This document shows, in pieces, positions 35,919 to 46,030 of a DNA stretch of 64,000 nt; within the stretch, counting starts at the first letter, position 1, and every line of letters starts with the position of its first letter. The notes beneath the pieces were generated by a model that did not search any database, had not been told where the DNA came from, and saw only the letters and a list, made by a program, of their open reading frames with translations. Position numbers and translations under genes: made by a program. Origin of the DNA: Streptococcus viridans (lineage in GTDB: Bacteria > Bacillota > Bacilli > Lactobacillales > Streptococcaceae); assembly GCF_900636365.1 (NCBI RefSeq), contig NZ_LR134266.1:1439501-1503500 (forward strand). Reading direction: 5' to 3'.

Positions 35919-36132
35919 TCTTCTCCCATCCAGACTATACTGTCGGTTGTGGAATCGCACCACATCAGCTTGCGCTCGCGGACTTCTTTTACGAAGATAT
36001 TTTGGATTAATCTAGGCGTTGCAGTCGAAGATAATACTACCGTATATCGAGACAAGACAACGACGAGTAAGCCAAAATAGCTAGTAAAAGTCACCGCCGG
36101 TCGGGAATTACACCCTGCCCTGAAGACCCCTT
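35919..36132 (-). promoter_or_regulatory. FMN riboswitch (RFN element)
   Basis: Minus strand begins CTTCAGGGCAGGGTG, continues TTCCCGACCGGCGGTGA, then AGTCCGCGAGCG, GATTCCACAACCGACAG and TATAGTCTGGATGGGAGAAG. All the RFN aptamer blocks are there in order. One peripheral stem (about 35995-36085) is longer than usual. The T-rich segment TTTTTT near 35813-35818, preceded by GCATCAAGG pairing to CTTGATG, is a possible terminator between aptamer and ribU, though its loop is large. Confidence 0.95.
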
Positions 36133-36142
36133 AATCATAACA

Positions 36143-36172
36143 AAAAACACCTGCTATTGCAAGTGTTTTGTA
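36143..36172 (-). terminator. Terminator of trmL
   Basis: Minus strand AACACTTGC-AATA-GCAGGTGTTTTTTG; eight pairs and one wobble, then T run. Confidence 0.75.
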
Positions 36173-36217
36173 ATATCAAAAGTTACAACAAGTGGACTTT
36201 TGTAAAGAGCATTTGCT

Positions 36218-36760
36218 CTACTTCAACTTATCTCCATCATACTGATGGACCAGCTCTAAGCCTGCAAACTCCTGTTGTCTGAGGGCTTCATAGACAATCA
36301 TACAAACGGTATTGGAGACATTCAAGCTTCGAACATGTTCATCATTCATCGGAATCCGAATTGCCTTTTCAGCATGGAGCCGCATAAAATCCTCTGGTAA
36401 GCCTTTGTCCTCACGACCAAAGATGAAATAATGTTCTAAATTATCATTATAATTTACATTCGAATAGGTCTGATCAGCAAATTTTGAAACCAGGTGGACC
36501 TTTCCTCCAGTTGCAACCTCCATAAACTCATCCAAGCTGTCGTAAAAGCGAACATCCAACTTATCCCAATAATCCAGTCCCGCACGTTTCATCTTCCGAT
36601 CATCGATAGGAAAAGCCATGGGCCGAATGATGTGAAGGGGGGCATTGGTAGCTGCACAAGTACGAGCAATGTTCCCTGTGTTTTGGGGAATTTGAGGTTG
36701 ATAGAGAACTACATGGTTTTTTGATTTGGTTTCTGTATAAGCTAATTCTTCAATATTCAT
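36218..36760 (-). CDS. trmL: tRNA (cytidine/uridine-34-2'-O)-methyltransferase TrmL
   Basis: 180-residue SPOUT methyltransferase modifying the wobble base of tRNA-Leu. Motifs: [18 protein letters not shown] near the N-terminus, FGREDKGLP in the middle and [17 protein letters not shown] forming the knot. Compared with E. coli TrmL it has a short N-terminal extension ([15 protein letters not shown]). Translation could begin at GTG or the next ATG; ATG is used here. Upstream lies a promoter, a structured leader and a terminator, indicating control by premature termination. Confidence 0.9.
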   Translation of the reverse strand: MNIEELAYTETKSKNHVVLYQPQIPQNTGNIARTCAATNAPLHIIRPMAFPIDDRKMKRAGLDYWDKLDVRFYDSLDEFMEVATGGKVHLVSKFADQTYSNVNYNDNLEHYFIFGREDKGLPEDFMRLHAEKAIRIPMNDEHVRSLNVSNTVCMIVYEALRQQEFAGLELVHQYDGDKLK

Positions 36761-36778
36761 CACGATCTCATTTCTGGC

Positions 36779-36882
36779 AAAAAAATAGCCACACTGCCCG
36801 GAGTCAAGCTCAGCAAACAGCGTGGTTACGACTTCATTAACTTAACTCACAACAGGTTTGAGGTAAATCAATGAGGTTACTG
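36779..36882 (-). ncRNA. Structured leader or small RNA upstream of trmL
   Basis: About 100 bases lying between a good promoter and the trmL ribosome site. It ends in a hairpin CCACGCTG, an inner GAG-CTTGA-CTC stem, and CAGTGTGG followed by TATTTTTTT. The upstream part holds CAAAC pairing to GTTTG and a direct repeat ACCTCA. I cannot match it to a riboswitch class I know. Either it is a leader that attenuates trmL or it is a free small RNA. Confidence 0.6.
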
Positions 36883-36886
36883 TATC

Positions 36887-36914
36887 AGTATACCACTTTC
36901 ATGCCTCCTGTCAA
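36887..36914 (-). promoter_or_regulatory. Promoter of the trmL leader RNA
   Basis: Minus strand -35 TTGACA (36909-36914), 16-base spacer, -10 TATACT (36887-36892). Confidence 0.75.
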
Positions 36915-37060
36915 CTATTTCGACAAAAAAATTTCACTTTTTTACATTCTCTTTCATGTAGTTTAGAGAATCTGCCCCTTTATGCCCTATCTCCACTATT
37001 AAGAGGTGATTTTTTTTTGAAAATAGAGTAAGATAGAATCATACTTTGGAGGAAATATTC

Positions 37061-38416
37061 ATGAAAATTATTGTAGTTGGAGGCGGTAAAGTCGGAACAG
37101 CACTCTGTCGTTCCCTCGTCGCAGAAAATCACGATGTCATCTTGATCGAACAAGATGAAGCCGTTGTTAATCATATTACCAAACGCTACGATATCATTGG
37201 TATTGTTGGAAATGGTGCCAACTTTAAGATTCTCGAACAAGCAGATGTAGCCGACTGTGACATCTTTGTCGCCCTAACAGAGCAAGACGAAGTCAACATG
37301 GTTTCTGCCGTCTTAGCCAAAAAAATGGGAGCCAAAGAAACCATTGTCCGGGTCCGCAATCCGGAATACTCAAATTCTTATTTTAAAGAAAAAAATATTC
37401 TCGGCTTCTCTCTAGTTGTCAATCCTGAGCTTCTTGCTGCTCGCTACATTGCTAATAGCATTGACTTCCCAAATGCCTTATCTGTTGAGCACTTCGCTGG
37501 TGGGCGAGTAGCCTTCATGGAGTTCAAAATCAAGGAGGAAAGCCCACTCTGCCAGATGACTCTTTCTCAATTCAGAAAGAAATACGGAAACATCATTATC
37601 TGTGCTATCGAACGGCAAGGTCAATTAACGATTCCAGATGGCGACTTCACTTTACAAGCCTTTGATAAAATATTCATGACTGGAAATCGAGTGGAAATTG
37701 TGAGTTTTCACAATAGCATTCGACCGCAAGTTGTTAAAAGTCTGCTTCTGATTGGAGCTGGCAAGATTTCCTACTATCTCCTAAATATTTTGGAAAATAG
37801 CAAACGGAAGATTGACTTAAAAGTCATTGAAATCGATCAAAAACGGGCAGAATGGTTTAGTCAAGAATTCCCGGATCTTTATGTTATCCAGGGAGATGGG
37901 ACATCAAAAGATATTCTAATGGAAGAGCGCGCAGGTAACTTTGATGCCGTGGCGACTCTAACAGGGGTCGATGAAGAAAACATTATCGCTTCTATGTTCC
38001 TAAATAGCATAGGTGTTCAAAAGAATATTACCAAGGTCAACCGGACTAGCCTACTGGAAATTATTGATCGGCAAGATTTTTCAAGTATTGTGACACCTAA
38101 AGGAATTGCGGTGGACACCATCATGCACTTCATTCGTGGTCGCTATAATGCCCGCTATTCAAATCTTGAAGCCTTGCACCACGTCGCCAACGGTCAAATC
38201 GAGACCCTTCAATTCCAGATTCGCGAAGAAAACAAAATGACGGGCAAACCTTTGGCACAACTGAAATTGAAAAAAGGTGTTCTCATCGCAGCCATTATTC
38301 GAAACGGGAAAGCTATTTTCCCAACTGGAGATGACCATCTTTTGATAGGGGATCGCATTATCGTTACTACCCTAATCAGCAACATCACTAAAATCTATGA
38401 TTTGTTAGAGGGGTAA
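37061..38416 (+). CDS. trkA: Trk potassium uptake regulatory subunit TrkA
   Basis: 451-residue cytosolic ring-forming protein that gates the K+ channel TrkH. It has two RCK units, each with a Rossmann nucleotide site (IIVVGGGKVGTAL at the N-terminus, LLIGAGKISYYLL at about 227) and a C-terminal TrkA_C domain. The ATG at 37061 lies eight bases after GGAGG; an in-frame TTG five codons earlier is within the ribosome site. A TTGAAA-17-CATACT promoter candidate lies just upstream. trkH follows after three bases. Confidence 0.93.
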   Translation: MKIIVVGGGKVGTALCRSLVAENHDVILIEQDEAVVNHITKRYDIIGIVGNGANFKILEQADVADCDIFVALTEQDEVNMVSAVLAKKMGAKETIVRVRNPEYSNSYFKEKNILGFSLVVNPELLAARYIANSIDFPNALSVEHFAGGRVAFMEFKIKEESPLCQMTLSQFRKKYGNIIICAIERQGQLTIPDGDFTLQAFDKIFMTGNRVEIVSFHNSIRPQVVKSLLLIGAGKISYYLLNILENSKRKIDLKVIEIDQKRAEWFSQEFPDLYVIQGDGTSKDILMEERAGNFDAVATLTGVDEENIIASMFLNSIGVQKNITKVNRTSLLEIIDRQDFSSIVTPKGIAVDTIMHFIRGRYNARYSNLEALHHVANGQIETLQFQIREENKMTGKPLAQLKLKKGVLIAAIIRNGKAIFPTGDDHLLIGDRIIVTTLISNITKIYDLLEG

Positions 38417-38419
38417 GCC

Positions 38420-39880
38420 ATGAACAAAAGTATGATTCGCTACCTTTTAGCAAAACTCCTTCTGATTGAAGCCATGTTACTCTGTGTGCCGATTGTGGTT
38501 GCACTTCTCAATCTAAAGAACGATTTTGTTGTCAAGGATAGCCCGACTGTCTTTATCTCCCTATTTGCAACCATTGCCATCCTCCTTGTATTGGGAGGCA
38601 TTGGTTCCTTTTTCAAACCCAAAGATTTTCACATCTATGCCAAGGAAGGCGTTCTGATTGTGGCTTTATGTTGGATCCTCTGGTCCTTCTTTGGTGCTCT
38701 TCCTTTTGTCTTTTCAGGACAAATCCCAAACATCATTGATGCATTTTTCGAAGTTAGCTCTGGTTTTACGACTACAGGGGCAACCATTTTAAATGATGTC
38801 TCCGTCCTCAGTCCTTCCCTTCTTTTCTGGCGTAGTTTCACCCACTTAATCGGAGGGATGGGGGTGCTGGTCTTTGCCCTAGCTATTATGGACAACAATA
38901 AGAACAGCCACCTCGAAGTGATGAAAGCAGAAGTGCCTGGTCCCGTATTTGGTAAAATTGTATCCAAATTGAAGAACACAGCTCAAATCCTTTATTACCT
39001 CTATTTAGCCCTCTTCTTCCTCTTTGTCGTAATCTACTTCTGTGCTGGCATGCCTCTTTATGATAGCTTTATCATTGCTATGGGGACTGCTGGTACTGGT
39101 GGGTTCACCGTCTTCAATGACGGGATTGCTCACTACCATTCGACGCTCATCACCTATTTGGTCAGCTTTGGAGTCTTGGTCTTTGGGGTCAATTTTAACC
39201 TTTATTACTACATCATGCTTCGCAAGTTCAAAGCCTTCTTCGGCGATGAAGAACTTCGCACCTACCTGATGATTGTCGGGGTTTCTTCCCTTATGATTGC
39301 CTGCAACATTTTCCATCTCTATCATAATTTTGCAGATAGTTTTGAAATGTCCTTTTTCCAAGTCTCCAATGTCATTACCACAACTGGATTTGGTTTTGGC
39401 AATACTGTTGATTGGCCGCTCTTTTCTCAGTTCCTCCTTCTCATGCTCATGGTGGTTGGTGGATCCGCTGGGTCAACGGCTGGGGGACTAAAAGTGATTC
39501 GCTGCTTAATTCTAGCTCGGATCGGGAAGAATCAAATTCGTTCGACTCTCTCACCCAATCGGGTGATGACCCTGCATGTGAATGGCACTGCCTTGGATAA
39601 AGACACCCAGCACAAAATCTTAAAATATTTCGTAGTCTATACCTTGATTACGATCGCCCTCATTGCGGTTGTCAGCTTTGACAGCAACAATTTTATGACG
39701 GTTGTCAGTGCAGTCTTTAGTTGCTTTAACAATATCGGACCGATGATTGGGACAACGGATACCTTCGCTATCTTTAGCCCCATCTCTAAATTCTTACTAT
39801 CAATTGCCATGATTGCAGGACGGTTAGAAATCTACCCGATGTTACTGCTCTTTATGCCTCGCACTTGGTCCGATCGCTAA
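38420..39880 (+). CDS. trkH: Trk potassium uptake channel subunit TrkH
   Basis: 486-residue membrane protein with about ten TM helices. The four selectivity-filter repeats can be located: SGFTTTGAT, GTAGTGGFTVF, TTTGFGFGNT and CFNNIGPMIGT. Together with TrkA it imports K+. It lies three bases downstream of trkA and ends at a strong terminator, so the two form an operon. Confidence 0.93.
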   Translation: MNKSMIRYLLAKLLLIEAMLLCVPIVVALLNLKNDFVVKDSPTVFISLFATIAILLVLGGIGSFFKPKDFHIYAKEGVLIVALCWILWSFFGALPFVFSGQIPNIIDAFFEVSSGFTTTGATILNDVSVLSPSLLFWRSFTHLIGGMGVLVFALAIMDNNKNSHLEVMKAEVPGPVFGKIVSKLKNTAQILYYLYLALFFLFVVIYFCAGMPLYDSFIIAMGTAGTGGFTVFNDGIAHYHSTLITYLVSFGVLVFGVNFNLYYYIMLRKFKAFFGDEELRTYLMIVGVSSLMIACNIFHLYHNFADSFEMSFFQVSNVITTTGFGFGNTVDWPLFSQFLLLMLMVVGGSAGSTAGGLKVIRCLILARIGKNQIRSTLSPNRVMTLHVNGTALDKDTQHKILKYFVVYTLITIALIAVVSFDSNNFMTVVSAVFSCFNNIGPMIGTTDTFAIFSPISKFLLSIAMIAGRLEIYPMLLLFMPRTWSDR

Positions 39881-39884
39881 AAAC

Positions 39885-39917
39885 AAAAAGTTTTGGAGAA
39901 TTTCCAAAACTTTTTTC
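39885..39917. terminator. Bidirectional terminator after trkH
   Basis: AAAAAGTTTTGGA-GAAT-TTCCAAAACTTTTTT, symmetric, placed between trkH and the convergent yidD gene. Confidence 0.85.
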
Positions 39918-39957
39918 TTTGCTCTGAGTGAGACTTCTTATGAAAGTTTGCTCTAAC

Positions 39958-40212
39958 TTAATTTTCGCTTTTCTCTTCTTCTAGGTGGCTTCTCAGACTG
40001 AAATGATCTGGAACTGGATCTACTCCAGTCTTGCTCCAGGGATGGCAACGAAGAATCCGGGCAAGCCCCATCAGAATCCCTTTCAAACCATGCCGTTCAA
40101 TAGCCTGAATCATATAGTTGGAACAGGTAGGACTATAGCGACAGGAGGGTGGAAAGAGGGGAGAAAGAAGGCGTTGATAGAGACGAACAAGACCAATCGC
40201 ACATTTCTTCAT
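39958..40212 (-). CDS. yidD: Membrane protein insertion efficiency factor YidD
   Basis: 84 residues with an amphipathic N-terminus ([15 protein letters not shown]), the cysteine motif [10 protein letters not shown], and the conserved [15 protein letters not shown] segment. YidD is thought to help YidC insert membrane proteins. Its ATG overlaps the rluB stop by one base. It is the last gene of the racE-yidD block. Confidence 0.93.
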   Translation of the reverse strand: MKKCAIGLVRLYQRLLSPLFPPSCRYSPTCSNYMIQAIERHGLKGILMGLARILRCHPWSKTGVDPVPDHFSLRSHLEEEKSEN

Positions 40213-40940
40213 TATTTTTTCGTCTTTGTCACTGCAAGGGTATGCAATTGGCTGATTTCTTTTTTATTGAGACGGCGGTATTCACCAGGACGAAGTCCAG
40301 AAACGTCTAGATTTCCAAATTGGGTCCGGGACAATTTATCCACCAAGAGGCCAACGGCTTCAAACATCTTTTTGACCTGGTGATTGCGTCCTTCATGGAT
40401 GGTCAATTGGACAACTGAGCGATTCTTTTCTGGATCAACCTTTAGAATCTCATAGGTTGCTGGCTTGGTCTTTTTGCCATCAATGGTCACACCACGAGTC
40501 AAGGGACGCAAGTTTTCTTTGTTGGCCAATCCCTTCACGCGCGCAACATAAACCTTATCAATCTCATTACGCGGGTGGATCATTTCATCCGTAAAATCAC
40601 CATCATTAGTCAAAATGAGGACCCCAGAGGTATCCCAGTCCAAACGACCAACAGGATAAATCCGTTCCTTGACTTGCGGTAACAAATCAATAACAGTTGG
40701 TCTCCCTTTATCGTCTGATACACTGGAGATGACCCCTCTTGGTTTATTTAAGAGGTAGTAAACCTTCTCCTCGTTGTATATTGGTTGACCTTCTACTTCT
40801 ACCTTGTCTCCAGACTTGATCGTTGTCGCCAATTCACGGACCACTTGGCCATTTACAGTGACAAGGCCTTGCTTAATCAATTCCTCTGCTTTGCGGCGGC
40901 TTGCGACACCAGCATGAGCAATATATTTGTTAATTCTCAT
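40212..40940 (-). CDS. rluB: 23S rRNA pseudouridine synthase RluB family
   Basis: 242 residues: an S4 RNA-binding domain (1-60), then the RsuA-type catalytic domain with the active Asp in GRLDWDTSG. Members convert U2605 of 23S rRNA. The ATG is placed after GAGGAAATTG inside the end of scpB, an 11-base overlap. It sits in its usual position after scpAB. Confidence 0.93.
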   Translation of the reverse strand: MRINKYIAHAGVASRRKAEELIKQGLVTVNGQVVRELATTIKSGDKVEVEGQPIYNEEKVYYLLNKPRGVISSVSDDKGRPTVIDLLPQVKERIYPVGRLDWDTSGVLILTNDGDFTDEMIHPRNEIDKVYVARVKGLANKENLRPLTRGVTIDGKKTKPATYEILKVDPEKNRSVVQLTIHEGRNHQVKKMFEAVGLLVDKLSRTQFGNLDVSGLRPGEYRRLNKKEISQLHTLAVTKTKK

Positions 40941-41499
40941 CAATTTCCTCAGTTCTTTCTGTAAATAATTGGCTTTCTTGACCGATTAACTCAGTCTCTT
41001 CAACAATTGGTAGCTCGTCTAGATGGTTTATCCCCATGTAATCCAAAAAGTAATCTGTCGTCACATAGAGATTAGGTCTCCCAATGACTTCTTTCTTCCC
41101 ATCTTCTCGAATCAACTCAAAAGAAAGTAATTTTGAAATAGCTCCACTTGAGTTAACCCCTCGAATATCATCGACTTCAATCCGAGTAATCGGCTGTTTA
41201 TAGGCAATGATAGAGAGAGTTTCCAAGGCAGCCCGAGAGAGACTTTGATTCATTGGTGACTTTGAATACTCACGTAACAGCTCTGCATATTGGGATTTAG
41301 TCACTAATTTATAGGTTGACGCTGTCTCTAATAAGGCCATACTAGAATCTTGATCCTGCTCATATTTCTGGGCCAATTTTTCTAAACTTTGAATCACCCC
41401 TGTGGGAGGAAGGGATAAGAGGTCGGCAATCTGCCTCACCGTCAAACCATCTTCTCCTGCAACAAACAAGAGGGCCTCCATCTCTGCAATTTTACTCAT
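40930..41499 (-). CDS. scpB: Segregation and condensation protein B
   Basis: 189 residues with two winged-helix domains (about 1-80 and 85-165; [38 protein letters not shown]). It is the kite subunit of the SMC-ScpAB condensin, which compacts and segregates the chromosome. It overlaps scpA by eight bases and rluB by 11. Confidence 0.95.
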   Translation of the reverse strand: MSKIAEMEALLFVAGEDGLTVRQIADLLSLPPTGVIQSLEKLAQKYEQDQDSSMALLETASTYKLVTKSQYAELLREYSKSPMNQSLSRAALETLSIIAYKQPITRIEVDDIRGVNSSGAISKLLSFELIREDGKKEVIGRPNLYVTTDYFLDYMGINHLDELPIVEETELIGQESQLFTERTEEIDEN

Positions 41500-42202
41500 T
41501 CTTTAATCCTACTAAAATAATATCTCCAAATGGTTCTTCCTGAAGAGCCTCAACTTCTTGTACTTTAATTAATTCCAAAGTCGCCAAAAAGACTGTAATC
41601 AGTTCGTTGACATCCTTGGCTTCCTCAAAAATATCTTGTAGCAAGATTCTCTTACCAGGCTGACACAGGTGACGAACAACATTCATCAGGTCTTCAATTT
41701 TATACTCGTCTCGAACAATGGTCGTATGATTTTGTCGAAATTCTTCTTTCTTTTTCGTTAACAATTTTGAAAAGGCCAAGAAAAGATCAATCGTGGTCTT
41801 GTCATGGACCAATTCTGCATCATCATAGACTAATTCCGTTTTGGGTTTTGAAAAATATTGGGCTCTCTCCTCGTGTTGAAGGGCCATCTTTTCACCCAAT
41901 AGTTTAAACTTCCGGTACTCTTCGATTTGAGACAGGAGGTCTTGCTCTAAATCTTCTTCATCCGTTGCTTGCTCCGCAATTTTTGGAAGGAGACGCCGAC
42001 TCTTAATCAAGGTCAACTGACTGGCCATCAGCATGTATTCACCAGCAACCTCTAGCCTCATGGCTTGGAGGGTCGTCAGATAGGCCAAGTACTGCTCGAT
42101 CACCTCAATTAGAGGAACCTCATAAATATCCATCTGATATTTTGAAACGAGGTGTAAGAGAAGATCCAAGGGACCTTCAAAATCCTTTATTTTAATATCC
42201 AT
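41492..42202 (-). CDS. scpA: Segregation and condensation protein A
   Basis: 236 residues; the kleisin subunit bridging SMC heads. The N-terminus [13 protein letters not shown] is diagnostic, and the C-terminal winged helix ([20 protein letters not shown]) binds the SMC cap. Its start overlaps the stop of the upstream recombinase-like gene by one base. Confidence 0.95.
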   Translation of the reverse strand: MDIKIKDFEGPLDLLLHLVSKYQMDIYEVPLIEVIEQYLAYLTTLQAMRLEVAGEYMLMASQLTLIKSRRLLPKIAEQATDEEDLEQDLLSQIEEYRKFKLLGEKMALQHEERAQYFSKPKTELVYDDAELVHDKTTIDLFLAFSKLLTKKKEEFRQNHTTIVRDEYKIEDLMNVVRHLCQPGKRILLQDIFEEAKDVNELITVFLATLELIKVQEVEALQEEPFGDIILVGLKNE

Positions 42203-42933
42203 TACTTATACTTTTCTAGGGTTACTAGGGTTTTTAAACCGAGCTCTCGGGCGATGCTAAACAAATCCATCCCCTGTTCTCTTTGTTTTAAAATGTATTG
42301 TTCCCGTAAGGATTGCGCCGAAAGATTTTCAAAACCTTTTTCCAATAGGAAGGACTCTAATTGACGGAAGCCCCACTGACGTGAATAGGCCTTGCCCTTG
42401 TTATCAAATAAATAAGTCCCTGTCATCAAATCTGTCAACTCTCCCAGAAGTGCATCCGGGATACGCAAAACCCGTTTCTGTCCTTCTTTTCCTACTCGTA
42501 AAACCTGAAAATCCAGTTCAATATCAACGATTTTCAACTGAAGAATTTCACTAGGCAACAAGCCCATCTCAACAATCAAGAGGGCAATCAAGCGCCCTTG
42601 GGATAAGTCTGATCCTTCCCACAAGAGGGATAAGTCCAATAGTTCTTGATCGTGGCTTTTCGGCACAGAGACTTTTGGAAGGACCAAACGATGGTAATCC
42701 TCAATAACCTGGTGCTGATAAAGATAAAACAGAAATTGGTTGACGGCTGATAGCTTCCGTTTTTGAACAGCTGGTTTAAAATCCTTAATCGAAGCTTGAT
42801 AAATTCGAAGATTGGTATCTGAGACATGGTTATGAACAGTATCCACGAACTGATCCAAATCATAAGAATAGGCCGTCTGTGAATTTTCACTTAAGTCTTT
42901 TTCTTTGATAAAACTAGCTATGTATTCTTTCAT
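42202..42933 (-). CDS. Tyrosine recombinase XerD-like protein, catalytically degenerate
   Basis: 243 residues with a SAM-like N-terminal domain (1-75) and a tyrosine-recombinase-like C-terminal domain. The usual GLR motif reads GLLPSE, so the first catalytic Arg is missing; the HxxR box reads SLREQ, and the following LGH is LGLK. The late Tyr is kept in EKYK. Streptococcal XerD-like proteins at this locus are known not to act on dif. Its fixed place before scpAB suggests a role in chromosome segregation, but this is inference. It overlaps cbpB by four bases. Confidence 0.85.
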   Translation of the reverse strand: MKEYIASFIKEKDLSENSQTAYSYDLDQFVDTVHNHVSDTNLRIYQASIKDFKPAVQKRKLSAVNQFLFYLYQHQVIEDYHRLVLPKVSVPKSHDQELLDLSLLWEGSDLSQGRLIALLIVEMGLLPSEILQLKIVDIELDFQVLRVGKEGQKRVLRIPDALLGELTDLMTGTYLFDNKGKAYSRQWGFRQLESFLLEKGFENLSAQSLREQYILKQREQGMDLFSIARELGLKTLVTLEKYK

Positions 42934-43391
42934 TTTTTCCTCATCTCATATTCAATTGAGAAATTGTGCATGAGGGAGTTGATGGCTTTTAAAATGGATT
43001 TTCGAGTGATGATCCCTTCAAAGACTCCATCCTCTGAAACAACTGGTAGAAAGGATTCCTCTACCAACTTATGCAAGACTTCTGTCAAATTATACTCTTT
43101 TCCTAAGTACTCTCCATCCTTCTTCGTCATATGAACGATATCCATGGATGAAAAGACTTCATCAGAATAATCATGTTTCATTTTGTAAGAAAGAATGTCT
43201 GTTAAAGAGATCGTCCCTACGTACTTCATCTGATCGGTCACAACAGGAACACGAGTGTAGCTAATTTGACTCAGCACCAAGATGGCATGATCCACATTGT
43301 GGGTATCAATTAAAACAGCCAAATTCCGCGCTGGTGTCAAAAAAGTCTTTTCTTCTTGAAGAATAAATTCTTCAAATTCCTTGGCGATCAT
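42930..43391 (-). CDS. cbpB: CBS-domain protein, c-di-AMP-binding CbpB type
   Basis: 153 residues comprising two CBS domains (about 15-70 and 85-145) with no other domain. Firmicute relatives (CbpB/DarB) bind c-di-AMP and, in B. subtilis, activate the (p)ppGpp synthetase Rel when free. The name rests on family resemblance and locus, so the ligand is inferred. Overlaps of four bases at both ends bind it into the operon. Confidence 0.75.
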   Translation of the reverse strand: MIAKEFEEFILQEEKTFLTPARNLAVLIDTHNVDHAILVLSQISYTRVPVVTDQMKYVGTISLTDILSYKMKHDYSDEVFSSMDIVHMTKKDGEYLGKEYNLTEVLHKLVEESFLPVVSEDGVFEGIITRKSILKAINSLMHNFSIEYEMRKK

Positions 43392-43909
43392 CGATCAAAC
43401 TCCTTTGTAAGAGGTTCATAGACCTCATGCTTCCGATTTAAAAATTCAACTCGATAGGAATCTGCACCAATTTCTACTTTAGCATAAAGGCACTCTTGAA
43501 TGGGCCCCCTCGGTAAACTGATTGACCCTGGGTTTAGAAAAAGGGTACGCCCTTCTTTCCAAGCATCCGGAATATGCAGATGGCCATAGAGGCAGATATC
43601 TGCATCTTCTTCTTGGGCCCACAAATCTAACTTTTGAAAACTAAAATTAATCTGGAAAAGATGACCATGGGTTTGAATAATTCGGGTAGGACCCAATTGC
43701 GTCACCAACCGTTCTGGGTACTCCCCATAAAAGTCCATGTTCCCTTTAACAACATGAATGCCTTCCCATACAGGGTCGGTACTTTCTAACTCAGAATCCC
43801 CGTTGTGAAAAATGGCATCGACCTTACCTTTATAGTGGTTTTTGATCTCTTCTACGATCTGACGATCTCCATGAGAATCGCTCATGACGATGATTACTTG
43901 TTCTGCCAT
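43388..43909 (-). CDS. YfcE/MJ0936-type metallophosphoesterase
   Basis: 173 residues with all five calcineurin-like metal motifs: SDSHGD, NGDSE, GNMD, HGH and GHLH. Members hydrolyse phosphodiesters; the cellular substrate is unknown. It overlaps rdgB by 16 bases and cbpB by four. Confidence 0.88.
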   Translation of the reverse strand: MAEQVIIVMSDSHGDRQIVEEIKNHYKGKVDAIFHNGDSELESTDPVWEGIHVVKGNMDFYGEYPERLVTQLGPTRIIQTHGHLFQINFSFQKLDLWAQEEDADICLYGHLHIPDAWKEGRTLFLNPGSISLPRGPIQECLYAKVEIGADSYRVEFLNRKHEVYEPLTKEFDR

Positions 43910-44862
43910 GTTGGGAATACCTCCACTAATTTCTTCACGGCTAAGGCACGATGCGATTGTTGATTTTTTTCCTCTAGAGTTAGTTGAGCAGATGTCTTAC
44001 CTGTTTCTCCTACTAAAAAGAGGGGATCATACCCAAACCCGTTTTCACCTTTTGGTTCAAAATTGATATAGCCTGGCCAATCCGCCTCGACAACAAGGCT
44101 TTCCTTACCAGGACTGGCAACCACTAAGGTTGTGTGGAATTTTGCTGACCGATCCTTCAATTCAAAGACCATCGCCAACTCATGTAAGAGCTTGGCATTG
44201 TTCTCTAGATCGGTCGCTCCCACACCTGCAAAGCGAGCAGACCAGACACCTGGTAAGCCCCCAAGAATATCGACCATAAGTCCTGAATCATCCGCCAAGA
44301 CCATTTCCCCTGTTAGCTGTGAAATTGTCTCAGCTTTTAAGCGAGCATTTTCTTCAAATGTCATTCCTGTTTCAGCGACTTCTGGAAGATCTGGATAGTC
44401 ATTGAGATTCTCGACTTCAAAGCCCATTTGCTCAAAAATCTGACGAAACTCTTTGGTTTTTCCTTCATTCCGAGTTGCGATAAGCAAGCGATCCTTGAGG
44501 CCTTCCTGACCCAAAAAATCTGCAAGTGGAAGACCATTCTTAGGCAGATAAACAGAGAGCAGTTGCTCTCCTTCTACAATGAGAAGAGCTCCTTGACGTT
44601 GCACGATTTCAATTTTCCGACCTACTGTTTCCTCTACGATTTGAAAGAGGAAGGTCAAAAACTGTAAGCTAGAGGCGTAACGAACAACCGTTACATTTAG
44701 GGGGAAGCCCAAGTCTGTGTCTCCAACTAGTGATTCTACTAAGTCAACAAGCTCAGAAGCTTCTGAAGAGACTTCACTATATTCGTTATAGTCACTCCGA
44801 TCTCCCCATTCAGCTAGAAACCAATTTAAGGCATCTTTGTATTCATATATCTTTTGGTTCAT
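43894..44862 (-). CDS. rdgB: RdgB/HAM1 non-canonical purine NTP pyrophosphatase with N-terminal extension
   Basis: 322 residues, about 120 longer than a standard HAM1 protein. The HAM1 domain begins near residue 126 ([14 protein letters not shown]) and contains [20 protein letters not shown] and GYDPLF. It removes ITP, dITP and XTP. The extension (1-120) is an alpha/beta segment found in streptococcal homologues and has no function that I know. The ATG overlaps the racE stop as ATGA; a longer in-frame start would lie inside racE. Confidence 0.92.
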   Translation of the reverse strand: MNQKIYEYKDALNWFLAEWGDRSDYNEYSEVSSEASELVDLVESLVGDTDLGFPLNVTVVRYASSLQFLTFLFQIVEETVGRKIEIVQRQGALLIVEGEQLLSVYLPKNGLPLADFLGQEGLKDRLLIATRNEGKTKEFRQIFEQMGFEVENLNDYPDLPEVAETGMTFEENARLKAETISQLTGEMVLADDSGLMVDILGGLPGVWSARFAGVGATDLENNAKLLHELAMVFELKDRSAKFHTTLVVASPGKESLVVEADWPGYINFEPKGENGFGYDPLFLVGETGKTSAQLTLEEKNQQSHRALAVKKLVEVFPTWQNK

Positions 44863-45653
44863 AATTCTACATGCTCCACATGAACGACTTGATGCAACCA
44901 AGTCTTAGCAATCGCTGCAAAACTGGCTGCATTGGCCGTTGTATAAAACTGATGATGGCAATCCTCCAGTTGGCGACTGCGATTAATCTCAAAATAGTTG
45001 AGCAAGACTGAGATGTCCCGGACACACTCAGCACCGCTATCAATTAATTGAACCTCTGGCCCCATGACATTTTGAATAATAGGGCGAAGGAGAGGATAAT
45101 GGGTGCATCCCAAAACCAGCGTATCCACTTTCCCAGCCAAAGGTTTCAATGTTTCATAGACGACTTTTTTTGTAACACTGGACTGCAACTCATTGGATTC
45201 TACCAGAGGGACAAACTTCGGACAAGCTAAACTCTCTACTGCCATTTCTGGTGACAGGCTTTGAATTTTTTTCCGATAAATATCTGAGGCAACCGTCATT
45301 GGAGTCCCAATCACCCCAATTCGTTTGCTTTTTGTCGCCTTGATCGCTGCGGAAGCTCCTGGCAAAATCACTCCTAAAACAGGGATGTCCAAGGCTTCTT
45401 TCACCTCTTCCCATACAACGGCTGTCGCCGTATTACAGGCCAAAACAATCATCTTCACATTTTTCGTTAGGAGAAAACGAACCATCTCCCAAGTATAGTC
45501 ACGAATTTGATCTGCTGGTCTCGGACCATAAGGTGCTCTGGCAGAATCACCAATATAGACCACCTCTTCATGGGGAAGTTGCCGCATCAATTCGCGTACA
45601 ACGGTCAACCCTCCGACACCCGAATCCAAAAAACCAATTGGTCGATTGTCCAT
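44859..45653 (-). CDS. racE: Glutamate racemase
   Basis: 264 residues; makes D-glutamate for peptidoglycan. The two catalytic cysteines lie in VLACNTATA and GCTHYPLL, and the N-terminus [13 protein letters not shown] is diagnostic. The ATG before DNRPIG follows AAGGAAGG; an in-frame TTG five codons upstream overlaps that ribosome site. It is the first gene of the racE-yidD operon. Confidence 0.96.
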   Translation of the reverse strand: MDNRPIGFLDSGVGGLTVVRELMRQLPHEEVVYIGDSARAPYGPRPADQIRDYTWEMVRFLLTKNVKMIVLACNTATAVVWEEVKEALDIPVLGVILPGASAAIKATKSKRIGVIGTPMTVASDIYRKKIQSLSPEMAVESLACPKFVPLVESNELQSSVTKKVVYETLKPLAGKVDTLVLGCTHYPLLRPIIQNVMGPEVQLIDSGAECVRDISVLLNYFEINRSRQLEDCHHQFYTTANAASFAAIAKTWLHQVVHVEHVEL

Positions 45654-45731
45654 CTGCCTTCCTTTCAAAACAAGGGACCAAGAAAAATCTTAAAGTCCCC
45701 TACTTATTTTATTGTGTCATCTGTTTTGCTT

Positions 45732-45974
45732 TTATTTCTTCTTCGTATTCAAAGATGCTTTTTGTTGATTCAGAATTTGACGGTAAACTTGTTGTACCTT
45801 CGCTTCACTTGGACGTTGACCACTAGCTCCCAATAATGTACGAACCGCTTCAACATTCAAACGTGGGTTTGATGCAAATTCTTTTTCAAACTGCTTGCGA
45901 AGTAGGTACATACCTGCCAACATTCCACCAAAGAAAGCAAGGATAATCAATAAAATTGTCAAAAATGTAGACAT
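45732..45974 (-). CDS. yneF: YneF family (UPF0154) small membrane protein
   Basis: 80 residues with one N-terminal TM helix (4-26) followed by RKQFEKE and [20 protein letters not shown], the family's conserved block. Function unknown. It stands by itself between lysA and racE on the same strand. Confidence 0.85.
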   Translation of the reverse strand: MSTFLTILLIILAFFGGMLAGMYLLRKQFEKEFASNPRLNVEAVRTLLGASGQRPSEAKVQQVYRQILNQQKASLNTKKK

Positions 45975-46030
45975 AAGTGTTTTTCTCCTAAATTCAATAT
46001 TTACACATTTTCTATTATACCAAAAAGGCC

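Noticed and set aside
42202-42933. Active integrase of a mobile island
   Set aside because: Catalytic residues are missing and the gene is in a conserved core operon.
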